Positions 1-11,119 of a DNA stretch of 64,000 nucleotides are shown one piece after another (the first letter of the stretch is position 1; each line of letters begins with the position of its first letter). The translations under genes were made by a program, and so were the position numbers. Source of the DNA: Metallyticus violacea (lineage: Eukaryota; Arthropoda; Insecta; Mantodea; Metallyticidae); the NCBI GenBank assembly GCA_030762175.1, contig CM060831.1, positions 67,438,001-67,502,000 of the forward strand, read 5' to 3'. The notes under the pieces are model-generated. The model was given only the letters and a program-made list of their open reading frames with translations, did no database searches and had not been told where the DNA came from.

Positions 1-394
1 CTTACAGTAAAGCTCGAATTCTCTAAACAGAACAATAAAAACCTGCAGACAGATCAGGAAGAGACGAACAGCATCTAAAAATATAAGTGCCTTGGTGCGG
101 TTCCAGTGAGCAATTATCACTAAATGGAGAGTGTATCTGTAGACGCGTTTACAACGTCTAGGTATTTAGAAACTATGTATGTGTGCGCAGGTGGGCAATC
201 AGCCCTACATAAAATAGCGGCCAAGGAGTATTTTCATTGTCTTTTTCTTTCTTATTCTCTTCTACGCTGCCAGCTTGATGTCTACTTTTTCTGTACTTTA
301 ATTTTATTTCCTAACAGCACAAAATCCTCACCAGGTGCAAGAAAAATAAACAGTGCGGTCTGTTTATTGAAGTAGCGTTGTTCATTAGTTAAAA

Positions 395-429
<35 letters not shown>

Positions 430-1973
430 AAAATTAAAAACGCATGTTATGGTTTATGAAACTTGTCGAAAATGATATTGGCTATTCCTGAAATTCACTT
501 CCACAAGTCAAAAGATATTAATGCATCCTCTAAAACACTATTTCCTTTGGTCATATAACAGCTGGTTATAAATGCTCAGCACATACTTTGTCGAATGCAA
601 AGCAGAGTTATAAAGTAACCTTAAGGGAACCAGGACGTGAAGGGTTTCCCTATCATACGTACATTTTTCTCAGAAACAATTTACTTACCTCAATGCAACC
701 AAATTTGAACCATATACTTATTAGTATATTTGCTATAAAATTTATTAGAAAGAAAGTATAAGAGCTTTCTTTTGAAAATATATTCAATTTTTTTTTTTGG
801 TTCCCAAAATAGTACATTGTCAAATTCAAACAGCCTAAAACTCAATTATTTGGGGACAAATACCAGAGATTTTAGTACACTTAATTCAAAATACATACAT
901 GAAAATCTGTGCAAACTTTGAAGCATGCTGTATTTGTGGTTTAGGAGAAAAGTGTACCTAAAGTAAACAGAAAAAATCGGAAAAACGACTTTAAAGTAAA
1001 ATTTTCACACATATACTTGATACTAACACAATCCTGGTTGATAGGCATTGTCGCCTCCTCTTTATTCTTGCTTCCTTTGTTATCTCCATAATGTTTCTTT
1101 GTGCTTCAGAAACCGTATATCATTGATCAGTTTAAGAGACTTTTTCATGTTTTCTCCTGGTTCAATACCCAGGCACTCAAACACTTTAATTCTACTATAT
1201 GCACCATCATTGAAACATATCATGGCCCCTATCAGTAAAGCTTCCAGCGAACACAGTTTTGGGTATCATTCCCAAATACAGTTATTAAAACTTTCGTGTG
1301 GGTTTTCCCATGAACACACTTAAATAAAAGTTTTGTATCTGTCAAGTCCCTGGTTTAATAACCTCTAAAATTGTATTTATGCTCACCTATGAGCTGAGCT
1401 TTTTGAAATTTGCACCCTGGATCCACATCTTTGGAGCAGAGACCATGGTAAGCTTCACATCAATTGAAGACTTGTGAAGCTGTCATGTCTTCTAATTGCT
1501 AGTTCGTAGCAGTTCTGCAGCAAGTCTATTTCACGTCTGTAAGTCAACCACGACCAAAGATAAGGTTGCCATCAGCAAATTTGGTTTTTCATAAAGGTAT
1601 GTAACTTTCTTAGTCGAGCTCCAAGCCTCCTTTGCACATGCCCAACACATTCCAACTTCTTTATTTCTAAATTATTTTATGGGTTGTGTTCTAAAACTTT
1701 CTGAAAATCCTTGGAACAAGCAACGGCCAAAGATCTTTAAAAATTGGGCCATAAATAAATAAACCCTATGAACTATATATATTCTTGCACAGAATGAAAC
1801 AGAAAATGAAACTTTTTACATTTTTCACACCCTGAACCCTTTAATATGCCTCTAGAGTTATAAATAGAGTAGTAGATAACAGTATTACGGATATTCTTTG
1901 TATTCCCACTTTAGATATTTGTGCTATTGCTAATGTCACCAAACCAGATCCAAAATAACAGCTCTTTTGGAAA
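1..1973. other. AT-rich stretch, no recognised gene
   Basis: I see no coding pattern, RNA gene or known repeat family here apart from the (AAAT)n tract at 391-432. The short open frames at 124-375 and 1048-1323 have no recognisable motif and no sign of selection that can be judged by eye. Confidence 0.6.
391..432. repeat. (AAAT)n microsatellite
   Basis: About ten consecutive AAAT units run into an A-rich end. Such tails often end SINE or LINE copies, and SINE family A in this window ends in short TAAA runs, but the sequence upstream of this tract does not match any SINE family seen here. Confidence 0.9.
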
Positions 1974-1980
1974 AATGCAA

Positions 1981-2264
1981 AAATGAATGAATGAATGAAC
2001 AGTGTTTAACGCCCGTTTTCGCTACTGAGGCACCACATGCGATGGGCATTGATGATACCTGAGATGAAATGATATATTGGGAAAGGATTTATTTTTAAGG
2101 AATCGTTCCAGGCCTAAGTTTGGGTGTCTCCCCGGCATTTGCCATTTATGAAGGCTGAGGAAAATCTGTAATAAACCTCAGTCAGGATGATCCTGGCGGG
2201 ATTCGAACCCCAGACCTTCCGCTCATGAGTCTGCGCCTTAACGACCTCAGCCACCCGTGGCGGT
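1981..2264 (-). mobile_element. SINE family B, full-length copy
   Basis: On the minus strand this begins with a tRNA-like head containing the Pol III A-box-like TGGCTGAGGTCGTTAAGG and the B box GGGTTCGAATCC, like a Leu/Ser-type tRNA. A family-specific body and a tail ending in repeated TTCA units follow. The same unit recurs at 4143, 37582, 47876, 52424, 53203 and 60800. The heptamer AATGCAA lies at 1974-1980 and again at 2265-2271, a probable target-site duplication, which points to LINE-assisted insertion. Family identity rests on the comparison within this window; no database name is claimed. Confidence 0.85.
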
Positions 2265-2271
2265 AATGCAA

Positions 2272-3210
2272 GAGAGAGGGGGGGGCAACGTTAAATTATT
2301 TGTTTTTTGATTAGTAAAGATGAGAAATCAGCAAATATTCATCGGAAAATGGATAGATAGTGTAACTTCAGCATGTAAATGAGGACACAAAAGTTTTAAA
2401 TATTGGATATCAAGTTTGGCTGGAACACGCCTGACATTTTCGCTGAAGCTGACCGCTGTGACATGACGCCCATTGGGACGATCGCTGTCTTCTGTGCACG
2501 GCAAATAGATTGCGATACTTGTCACTTATTGGAATACTAGAGCATTTGTCCTCAGAATTTAAAAGTAGCAAAAATAATATGGTAAGTAATATTAATGATA
2601 ATGGATAACTATGTATAGCTCGAAAGATTTGACTCAACGAGTGTACAGGGGAATACTGTCCACTACCCTGCTACTCCAACAAAGTAACTAACATACTATT
2701 ATATTTGCTAACTATAATGCATTTCCAACATCTCAATGCCATTCATTTTAACTTTACAATTTCTTAAACTTTGTCAACATTTTCACAACTGCTTTGCATA
2801 ACAATAACAATAATAACTTTCTCATATTTAAGGAATTTATATTTTATATATTATGTCGTTTACTACGAAACCTGGCTCTATTGACGTATTTGTTGGCATT
2901 TTCGCCGCAAAAGTGTTTGCGTCCTGAAATGGCCGGCCAATTCCCGGGACCTAAACCCTATGGAATGGGGAATCTTATGCTGGTCAGTTTATCGCAATGG
3001 GAAACATATGTCAGTGTGATGAAATTAAGGACCTCTATTATATCTACTTAAAATGTCCGTGTTACAGAAGCTTGGAAAAGTATGACGGATTGTGTGATTT
3101 AGGTTCTGAAAAACGGTTCATTTATTAGGATATTAATGACAAGTATTTAATTTTCAAATGATTTTTTTTTTTTTTTTGGTAGTCTCTGAAAGGAATGTAT
3201 TTGTTTATAA
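2272..3210. other. Spacer with no recognised gene
   Basis: A run of G follows the SINE at about 2280. Two overlapping minus-strand frames at 2328-2637 and one plus frame at 2794-3051 show no recognisable domain. I see nothing else that can be named. Confidence 0.5.
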
Positions 3211-3640
3211 TTATATGATAAAATTATATAATTTGATTTGGCTTTTATTTTCTTTTTGATGTCGGTAATGTATCCTGATAGTAGTGGTTACCGGCCGTTT
3301 TCTTAAGGCTTCTTTGGCTGAGAGATCAGAAAACTCTTTGCCTAAAATACCGATATGGGAGGTTGATTTTCCTGTAAGGGTAAGTTCGGTGAGGAGAGAT
3401 TGGATTTCTTGGACAAGTTTGTACGCTGTTGAACGGTCTTGAATGGCTATTGTTGTACTTAATTGAGTTCGACATTGCATAGAGGCTATCGTCCTTGACG
3501 AGATCGATGGCTTGGAGGGCTTTCTTGATAGCGAAATGTTCGCATGAGAAGGTGGAGAAGCCCTGGGGTAGTGTGTAGAGCACTGTATGATATGGGCAGA
3601 CTATAAAAAGAAGATAATCGACGACATTAAACATATTTTA
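3211..3640 (-). mobile_element. Non-LTR retrotransposon remnant: RNase H domain
   Basis: Two minus-strand frames together resemble the C-terminal RNase H domain of Jockey/I-type LINE polyproteins, which degrades the RNA strand of the RNA:DNA hybrid. The upstream frame (3634 to about 3500) carries FSTFSCEHFAIKKALQAIDL, matching the usual F..FxAExxAIxxAL stretch. After a frameshift, the frame 3480-3211 has LVQEIQSLLTELTLTGK, then GILGKEFSDLSAKEAL, matching the canonical GIxGNExADxxAKEA with the Asp retained. No reverse transcriptase or endonuclease domain is visible, so this is a short dead fragment. The assignment is by motif memory; a profile search with an RNase H model would settle it. Confidence 0.72.
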
Positions 3641-4142
3641 TCTCCGTGTTTTAGCATCTACTTGAATAGTTTTTTTTTTTTCCTTCTATAACTATTTCAG
3701 TTGTAGTTACTACACGTCAAATTAATAGAACTAGTGTTAAAACTGTTGGTTTATAAGTGGTAATGAGAAAGGTATATTTATACTGGAGCTATATATATAT
3801 ATTTCAGTAAGACGACAGAAAGCAATTTGTTCTAGCATACTTCCTGACGTTAGTGAAAATTTCGACGCTAGAGGCGCGTTTCATGCAAATTTATAATTGT
3901 TTTTATAGCGAAAATATACTTTTTTAATTCTCTGGTCTTATGAAAATCATGCAACATACCGCAGAGTCCTTTTACTTATTTAGCGGAACTTTGGAAGGGT
4001 TGGTAATGCGGGACCTTGACAGAATAAAGGGCAAAGTGTACCCAGCAGCCTTATTGCAATTTCATTAGGTTGGGTTAATGCTCGTTTTTCTATTTCAATT
4101 TTTAAGATTTATTTGGCAAATTAAATTGTGCTATAATATAAC
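3641..4142. other. Spacer, nothing recognised
   Basis: AT-rich with a run of T near 3670 and a short TA run near 3791. No gene or known repeat seen. Confidence 0.5.
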
Positions 4143-4433
4143 CGCCACGGGTGGACGAGGTCGTTAAGGCGCGGACTCGTGAGCGGGAGATCTGGGCTTC
4201 GAATCCCGCCAGGACCGACCTCCCTTACTGGGGTTTTATCCAGGTTTTCTTTAGTCCCCATAAATGACAAATGCCGGAGAAGTACCCTCAACTTAGGCCT
4301 GGAAAGTTTCCTTCCTTTAAAAAAAAAATATTTTCCCAATTTATCATCTCATCTCGCATATCTACAGTGTCCACCGCCTATGGTGCCTCAGCAACTAAAA
4401 TGGGCGTTAAACACTATTAAAAACTATTTTATT
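4143..4433 (+). mobile_element. SINE family B, full-length copy
   Basis: The tRNA-like head starts at CGCCACGGGTGG and includes the B box CTTCGAATCCCG. The body matches the other family B copies, with the shared end TGGTGCCTCA, then GGGCGTTAAACAC and an A-rich tail. TATAATAT occurs at 4132-4139 and again at about 4434-4441, a short probable target-site duplication. A 72-aa minus frame and a 93-aa plus frame across it are by-products of the SINE, not genes. Confidence 0.85.
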
Positions 4434-4441
4434 TATAATAT

Positions 4442-5380
4442 TAGTAGCAGCCGCCATTGATATGTTAACAAAATTGCTCTTAAATATGCTTTGAACAATA
4501 ATTGAGAAGCCTAAAATAAAAACCATTCCTTTATAATACATTAACCTGTTTATTTATTGTTTCCAAAGTCTTAATCTCACGAAATTGGTAGAGTTTGCCC
4601 TAGAGCTAGTATTATATTTTCTTCTTCTTACCACTCAAGATCTGGATACTAATTTCCCCGTTCCGAAGCAATTCAGAAATACTGGTCTATCCAGCTCTTC
4701 CTTGGGCAGTATTATTTAGTATAGTAGTTAAATGTTAAAGAAGGAAGACTCTTAATATTCATTCACTATTACTTGATTGCCTGAAGCGCCTGTGCTGAGT
4801 GCTAAGTAGAATTGAAACAAAAATCTTCAATAGATGCCAGTATTAAGCGAGTTAGCAAGACAAGGACTTGATGCTTTCGGATCATAAAGTGTGCCAGTTT
4901 GTTTTACCTAACTGTACCTAGACTTTGTATCTCATTCTGATATTTGTTACACTTTAAAGCTACAACACAGGTCGCCTTCAACTGACGTGCACCGTGAGTG
5001 GCCAAAGGGCGTGTTACAATTACACCGCTCGAGGCAGGTCAACAACTCTTATGTGCGCAATACATTCAGTTTCATTCAATATTAGATAGATACGATGGGA
5101 TAATGGTACTTCACAAATCCTTGAAAATATAGTTTCATGTGCAACGAGAATTGAAAACAAAATTATTTAACAATAGCAGAAAAATTGACAACACAATTCA
5201 CAAATTAGTTTCTTTGAATTCAGAGCGCTTGAAAATGGCGTGATTTCTGGGTTGAAATGAACGGAATTGGAAACTAAGATAATTCATTTGCTGAGGTACG
5301 GAATATTATATACGGTAAAATGCCATCTGTAATGGGGGAAGTAATTGTAGTGCAAGGAGATAGCAGAACATGAGAAATGC
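4442..5380. other. Spacer, nothing recognised
   Basis: No gene or known repeat seen. A slightly GC-richer patch near 4970-5040 has no open frame of note. Confidence 0.5.
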
Positions 5381-5662
5381 CGGTCCTGGTTGTGTAGTGG
5401 TAACCATACTTGCCTCCTAAACTCAAGATTCAAGTTCAAACCCGGCCAGGACCGATGGATTTTTTCGGGCGTAAAAATCTTAAGTATGACTTTCTTCGGA
5501 AGGGAAGTAAAGCCGTGGGTCCCGTGTCGTACATTTACGGCACGACAAAGAACCTCAAGCCTGAAAAAAGAGGCCTCTGAGCAAAATTTGTCGGCCGTTT
5601 CACGCCCTGAGTTGAATGGGACGCTGATGACTTGAGATGTTAAAGAGCGTCCGTTAATAAAC
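5381..5662 (+). mobile_element. SINE family A, near full-length copy
   Basis: The head starts CGGTCCTGGTTGTGTAGTGG and resembles a tRNA of the Gly/Val/Glu type. It has an A-box-like GTGTAGTGGT and a decayed B box (TTCAAGTTCAAACCC). The body includes CGGAAGGGAAGTAAAGCCGT and the shared end TTAAAGAGCGTCCGT followed by a short TAATAAA tail. This family recurs at 15811, 18710, 43833, 48165, 49047, 52675 and 61899, in both orientations. The 81-aa frame across it is a by-product. Confidence 0.88.
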
Positions 5663-6007
5663 CAAAATCAGAACTGGAGAAATAAAGCAAGTAATGTTAT
5701 AATGAATTAAACTTATTATAAATCTTCGCAGCAACCTTCTTATCAAATTAATACCTAATTTAAGTGTCACACCTACGGCCAGTTGGATAAAGAGTTGGGT
5801 TTAGGTCTTAAAATTAACCATCAGTTATATTTAACTGAAATTTTGGTTGTATAAACATTAATGTATGCTTATTTCGTCTTAACCTCAAATTAAATCTACC
5901 TCGCGAAATTTTACAAATTAAAGTATAAACCGTAATTTAGTGATTGTTAAATAAATTATTTCCCAGAGCACGGGAGCATAACAACTTTATTTATAAATTT
6001 AATACCG
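5663..6007. other. Spacer, nothing recognised
   Basis: Very AT-rich DNA between a SINE and a tandem duplication; no gene or repeat match seen. Confidence 0.5.
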
Positions 6008-6461
6008 AGTCACGTTTATTTTAATTCCATTTAGATAAAATTTCTTCAATGTTTCACTTTTCATTAGCGTGTAATAACAACAACAGACAGTTGCGTTCAA
6101 TTGTAGGTTATGTTTAGGCTACCTTACGAGCGGTAAATTATACATATTTCTGATTATTTCAACTTCTCATCCGATGAGAATTTCACTGTGTTCCTTGGAC
6201 ATAATCCGTTCTTAGAATTGAATAACAAACAATTAAGTCACGTTTATTTTAATTCCATTTACATAAAAATTCTTCAATGTTTCACTTTTCATTAGCGCGT
6301 AATAACAATAGACAGTGGCGTTCAATTGTAGGTTATGTTTAGGCTACCTTACGAGCGGTAAATTATACATATTTCTGATTATTTCAACTTCTCATCCGAT
6401 GAGAATTTCCCTGTGTTCCTCGGACATAATCCGTTCTTAGAATTGAATGACAAACAATTAA
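6008..6461. repeat. 228-bp tandem duplication, two diverged copies
   Basis: Copy 1 is 6008-6235 and copy 2 is 6236-6461, each starting at AGTCACGTTTATTTTAATTC and ending near GACAAACAATTAA or its equivalent. They differ by scattered substitutions and small indels, for example GCGTGTAATAACAACAACAG against GCGCGTAATAACAATAG. Copy 2 ends about 20 bases before the mariner reading frame at 6482, so the pair may be the element's subterminal region or a host duplication beside it. Confidence 0.92.
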
Positions 6462-6469
6462 TTTTTTTC

Positions 6470-7135
6470 GCTTAGCAAAAGATGTCCAAGAATTGGAATA
6501 GATATTACCTCCTCAGTCCAAAAGCAGCAAAGAGTCCTCTGTTGTCAAGCATTTTTGGAGCTCTGCCGTGGCAACGAAAGAGAGAAGTTCTGCAAACCAT
6601 TATTACAGATGAAACTCCGGTCCTCTACTATGATCCCTTGACCAAAAAGAGAATCAATGAAGTGGCGAAGTACCGCCTATAAAGGTGAGATAACTCAGGC
6701 AACGAAGAAGATCATGACCACAATATTTTGGGACTGTGAAGGAATATTCTTCATTGACCTCAAGGAGAGGAACACCACAGTAAATGGTGAGTACTGCAGA
6801 GACTACGTGCTTCCAACAAAGAGGAAAGGCGAGGAAAGCTGAGTGGTGTGTGCGCCTTCTTCACGACAACGCGCCTGTGCACACAGCTCTTGTTGCAAAG
6901 GAAGCTGTGAAGAAATGTGGCTTCAAGGAGATCGATCATCCACCCTACAGCCTAGATCTAGCTCTCAGTGACTGTTTCCTCATCTCAGAACTCAAGAAGG
7001 ACCTTCGAAGAATGAAATTTAAGTGTGACGAAGAAGTGATGGATGCTGTTTATGCCCATTTTGCTATCATACCTAGAAAATGATTAGACCGGAAACTTAT
7101 GAACTTACCCTCCTACATGATCTAAAGTGAACCAA
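6470..7135 (+). mobile_element. Mariner-family transposase remnant
   Basis: Three plus frames joined by frameshifts cover most of the catalytic domain of a mariner (DD34D) transposase, the enzyme that cuts and pastes the element at TA sites. Frame 6482-6682 holds IITDETPVLYYDPLTKK, with the first catalytic Asp in TDET. The next frame holds TTIFWDCEGIFFIDLKERNT. The third (6784-7083) holds LLHDNAPVHTA with the second Asp, then HPPYSLDLALSDCF with the third. All three Asp survive, but two frameshifts and a missing DNA-binding N-terminus mean no functional protein. The DETxVLYYDP signature is shared with the remnant at 44.6 kb, so both belong to one subfamily. Confidence 0.88.
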
Positions 7136-8070
7136 TGTAAAGTTTCAATTTTTCCCATAAAAATGCGACAAGTCGCCCTCAGCGACCAAGTGACTTGCGA
7201 GAGCTGCTATTCGCGCTGCTGAAAATAGCACATTGACTCAAAGATAAAGTGCGCTTGATGCAACAAAAGTTATTGCCGCAGCCTGCGAATCCGTGTCGTC
7301 ACAGCTCATACCGAATTTTCTAAACAGAGGCTCATGATATACTGGCGCTATTCATGTAAACAAGTTGGACAGTGCCATACTATTTTGCAACACACTGCAG
7401 ACCCTGAAGTTACAAGTTTTGAGGGATTCTTTAGGTGTATAAATGCTGCTATATGTGCCAGAAGGTGCATTTGAGCTGCTAAAATCTCGCCAGAAGAAAA
7501 GAGGATGTCTATAACATTCCGCTTACCATTTCCGAAATGTAAACCACCTTGGACACGTTAGAACGTTTTGCGGAGTCGCAGCCTGGTTTGCAGAAGCTAT
7601 GAACACAGTTGTCTATGCATGCACTTTTGTTCCCATGAATGAGAGAGTGATGTTTTCTCCAGAATGTGATTTTCTACTTTTACAGTTACTTAACTTATAG
7701 TCTTTATACAGTACTACAGGAGTCTGTAACGGAGTATATGCCCCTGCAGACAAAAAAGTAGTTCACTTCCAGAGTTAAAAACACCATTTCGGGCAAGGTG
7801 CACTCAACAGAGCTGGATTCACAGTATGGCGTCTTTAGTTTTGTTTCACTACCATTCCAGCTAATGTCATGCGCGTCGCATATTTCTTTACCTGATCCCC
7901 GTTTAATCACAATGGGGAAAATACCACAAAAATACACAAACTCCACCTTCTTCGTCTACTACAAGCTGGATGTAGTATACATGGATGAAAAAGTAAAGTC
8001 TACTTGGAAAATAAGACTGTAGCGTACAAGAAATAGAAACATTCGTATAAAAGGAAAATTAAAACAAGTA
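7136..8070. other. Spacer, no recognised gene
   Basis: The DNA just after the mariner remnant is GC-richer to about 7640 but has no recognisable domain. A 74-aa plus frame at 7798 and an 80-aa minus frame at 7704 overlap each other and show no motif. Confidence 0.45.
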
Positions 8071-8081
8071 AAGAAATCAGG

Positions 8082-8343
8082 GACTGCCTCCTTGGTCTAG
8101 TGGTTAGCTGACTGCAGGCTGTTCGATTCCCGGTACCTACTTAGGAATTTTTCCAAGTTACGGATTTCTGTAATGGGATGAGGATAATTGGAGAGCTGCC
8201 CGATAAAGAGGTGGCATTCTTTGATCTAGAAAGCAACATGACAGGCCACTGGCAAGGTGCAATGCTCGGGTTGTAGCGCCACAGAAGAAGAAGAAGAAGA
8301 AGAAGAAGAAGAAGAAGAAGAAGAAGAAGAAGAAGAAGAAGAA
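8082..8343 (+). mobile_element. SINE-like element with (GAA)n tail
   Basis: The head GGACTGCCTCCTTGGTCTAG, then TGGTTAGCTG and the B-box-like TGTTCGATTCCCGG, looks tRNA-derived. A roughly 170-bp body ends in about 20 GAA units at 8284-8343. ATCAGG occurs just before the head and just after the tail, a possible short target-site duplication. Only one copy is in the window, so the family is not confirmed. The A-box region resembles the unit at 16975-17242, but the bodies differ. Confidence 0.65.
8284..8343. repeat. (GAA)n microsatellite
   Basis: About 20 uninterrupted GAA units form the 3' tail of the SINE-like element. Confidence 0.95.
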
Positions 8344-8351
8344 AGATCAGG

Positions 8352-9802
8352 TTGGGATCGAAGCTACAATCCCTTGCACCGCCTGGTTATATCACTGCGA
8401 TAACTTCATGCACGTATAACATATAATGTAACTCTAGCTTATTGAAAGTAGTATTCGTATATAAACAAGGCGTGCTGAATTGGACATTTGTCACATTTAT
8501 AGCACGGACCTTTTTTAACTCGAGCTATTGATTTCCGGCACTTTGTAATTCTGTTAACAAGGCTTTATTGTAGTTTCTTCCCATTGTAATTTTTCCAATT
8601 ATCTTTGACGTATAACTCACAGAAAGCTAAACTATACTGGAGTAACACATTAGTGATGATTGGCATGCTGCCAGAAGTTTCGTCTGCTGCAGAAGATTGC
8701 ACCACTTATGGGCCAAGCAATTTCTCAACTTCTTTAATTCAAACTATCATTTCGGAACTTCTTAACAACTAATTACTTAAATTTTGCTTTCAGTTGAGTA
8801 AACTTACCCATAGAATAAGCTTGAGGGAGATGGTTTAAGGCCATAGAGCTGGGTAACACTTCTCTTGCAAGCCTGATGAATTACTTGGCAATTTGTTCCA
8901 GTTGAGTAATACGCTAGTTAGTGGCGCATAGCGAGGAGATTGCGAACTACACCGAAATAAATTACGAGACACATAACGAGACAACATGAAACTCACTGTT
9001 CACCGCCATCAACAGCTGAAGGTATTTAGCTAATTATAGTATCGAAATCGAAACGCTGTTTATGTAATCAACTCGAACATTGCGAGCACTTTTCATGAAG
9101 GGCGAAATATGCTGCGTGTATCCCCGCGTGCCAAAGTTAAACATACGCTGTCATGCATGAAGAGCGAGTTGGTTTGTAGCCAAGTAATGCATCTGGTCTG
9201 TGTAAGAGAAATGCAAAACCCGAACAAAGGTTATTAAAAAGGTTTCACAAAGCGCCCACGCCCAGTAACGCCATCGTGGCGACAATGAGGCTAGCAGTGC
9301 ATTCTAAAAGCTGAGTTTAGCACCCGAGTTACAGGTTCCATTTTGAGCATTCGCTTTAATCAACAAGACGAGTTTGAAAGACACAGTGCTGATAAACCGT
9401 TTATTTCTTCAATCCTCTCGCACTTGTTTTGTTATTAAATGGATGCGTTAAAATAGAAGAGAGGTTTATTGAAACGTATCTGCAAAACCATTGATTTTCA
9501 CATATACGCTCTCCGTTATCTGGCGCCATGTGCTTTCACAGCAAGATGTTAAAAACATTTTCCGAATACAACGATCCTGTTAAAGTGCAAAACTTATGAA
9601 CATACACAATTTTAAAGGTACGACAAGGCTTTTAAGCTTTAACTCATATATTGAACATTTAATTAAACATTATTTAGCACATAATATACCAATAACAACA
9701 GCTTCAATACTTTTTTATTGTTATTTATTTAGCTTTCTTCAGAATAAGGCTAACTCAACTGACAGTGCAAGCAGTGTCACAAACCGATGCGATGGCACAC
9801 AT
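8352..9802. other. Spacer, nothing recognised
   Basis: Unique-looking DNA of somewhat higher GC than the surroundings between 8800 and 9350. No open frame over about 60 codons and no repeat match found until the mariner terminus at 9803. Confidence 0.45.
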
Positions 9803-11110
9803 ACGAGGGGTGTTCTAAAAGTTCCCGATCTGACTCAGAGATGTCGTGAAGATGGACAAATTACTATAACAGTTAAGTATCATCCTTTAGATAACGCGCA
9901 CTTTTTGTGATGATTGTGTCAACAAACTAGTGTTAACATTTTCTACAAAATGGATAAAATTGAAATACGAGTTGTGAAAAAATGATAAAAGTACTTCGTT
10001 TTAAAGGGTTTGACCCCAAAAGAAATATAAAACGACTTAAGATTCCACATTAAAGGATTCTTCCTCCTCTGTTTCGACCGTTAAAAAGTAGACTGCTGAG
10101 TTTAAGCGTACATCCATTCAAGATTGATGAGGATTAATTATTGCTTAAGGGAGCATGTGTGAAATAAACAACAGTAGCACTTTGGACAATAAAATAAAAC
10201 CCCATAATAAATAACAAGGGTAATATGGTCAACAACAAACAAGACCGGTACTAAAACACAGTTGCAAAAGCTGAAAACACAACAGTCTTATAATGGTCTA
10301 AAATTGTAACAATAAAACTCCCAAAACAAGTAAAAAGGGTAAAACGGTCAACTGAAAAACAAAAGACTGGTAATAAAACGCACCAGCAAGAGCTGAAAAC
10401 ACCACGGTCTTACATTGGTCTTAAAATTGTAACAATTAAACCCCAAAACAAAGAGGTAAAAATGGTGAACAAACAAAAAAACTGGTACTAAAACACAGCT
10501 GCGAGAGCTGAAAATACAACAGGCTTATAATGGTCTAAAATTTAACAATAAAACCCCAAAACAAACAAAAAGGGTAATACGGTCAACAACAAATAAAGAT
10601 TATTTGAAACGTATAAAAAATCCATTCAAGATAATAAGCGCTCAGGGAGTCCCAGAACTGCTATGACAAACTAGATAGTGACAAAAATTCACAATGCCAA
10701 ACTCAATAATCGGGATTGAAGATATGCGACTTGGCTGACACTGCAAATACATCAATATCGTTTTCTACGACATTTTGGGTATGAGAATGCTTTCCACTCG
10801 ATGGGTACCGGTTTATAAACAATGGACCAAAAACACATTCGGGTGATCATTTAGCAAGAGTGTTTAGACTTGTTTAAACATAATTCAGTGAGTTTCTTCG
10901 ACATTTCATAACATAGATGAAACAAGGATTCATCACTACATGCCAAAGACGAAAGAGCAGTCCAAACAGGTGGTGGCAACAGGTGAAAGTGCACCAAAGA
11001 ACCAAAAACGGTTCCATCTGCAGGAAAAGTCAGGCTACGATTTTCTGGGATTCTCAAGGCGTGGTGCTCTTAGACTACCTCCAGAAGATTTTACGCTTTA
11101 CTATTTAACC
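9803..11110 (+). mobile_element. Mariner remnant split by a 496-bp insert
   Basis: A 5' terminal inverted repeat starts ACGAGGGGTGTTCTAAAAGT. A degenerate start at 9950 follows, giving MDKIEIRVV, then VLKGLTPKE after a frameshift, the typical mariner N-terminus (helix-turn-helix region). The copy is cut at 10125 and resumes at 10621, where SGSPRTATTDKIVTKIHN, then LKICDLADTA, continue the DNA-binding domain. Near 10915 the frame reads IDETRIHHYMPKTKEQSKQ with the first catalytic Asp. Homology fades near 11110 before the second and third Asp, where a Tc1-like remnant begins. The sister copy at 13259 shows the uninterrupted arrangement. Confidence 0.88.
10125..10620 (+). repeat. 496-bp insert with about 118-bp tandem repeats
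   Basis: The insert is bounded by a perfect 12-bp direct repeat, TCCATTCAAGAT, at 10113-10124 and 10621-10632; the related mariner at 13.6 kb has this site once. Inside are three and a half units beginning near 10193, 10311, 10434 and 10547. Each starts AATAAAACCCCAAAACAA or a variant and contains a GGTAATACGGTCAACA-like and an AGCTGAAAACAC-like block. Unit spacing is 118, 123 and 113 bases. The insert ends in six A residues. The duplication and A tail suggest target-primed retroposition of a transcript that already carried the tandem units. Confidence 0.85.
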
Positions 11111-11119
11111 AACTGAAGG

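Noticed and set aside
4121..4460. Open frames with GGIRSPDLPLTSPRL-like peptides (also at 37487, 47887, 60785)
   Set aside because: They are translations of SINE family B in one or other strand and recur wherever the SINE does; not genes.
10193..10600. CRISPR-like array from the regularly spaced repeats
   Set aside because: The whole 118-bp unit repeats, with no unique spacers; it is a minisatellite in eukaryotic DNA.
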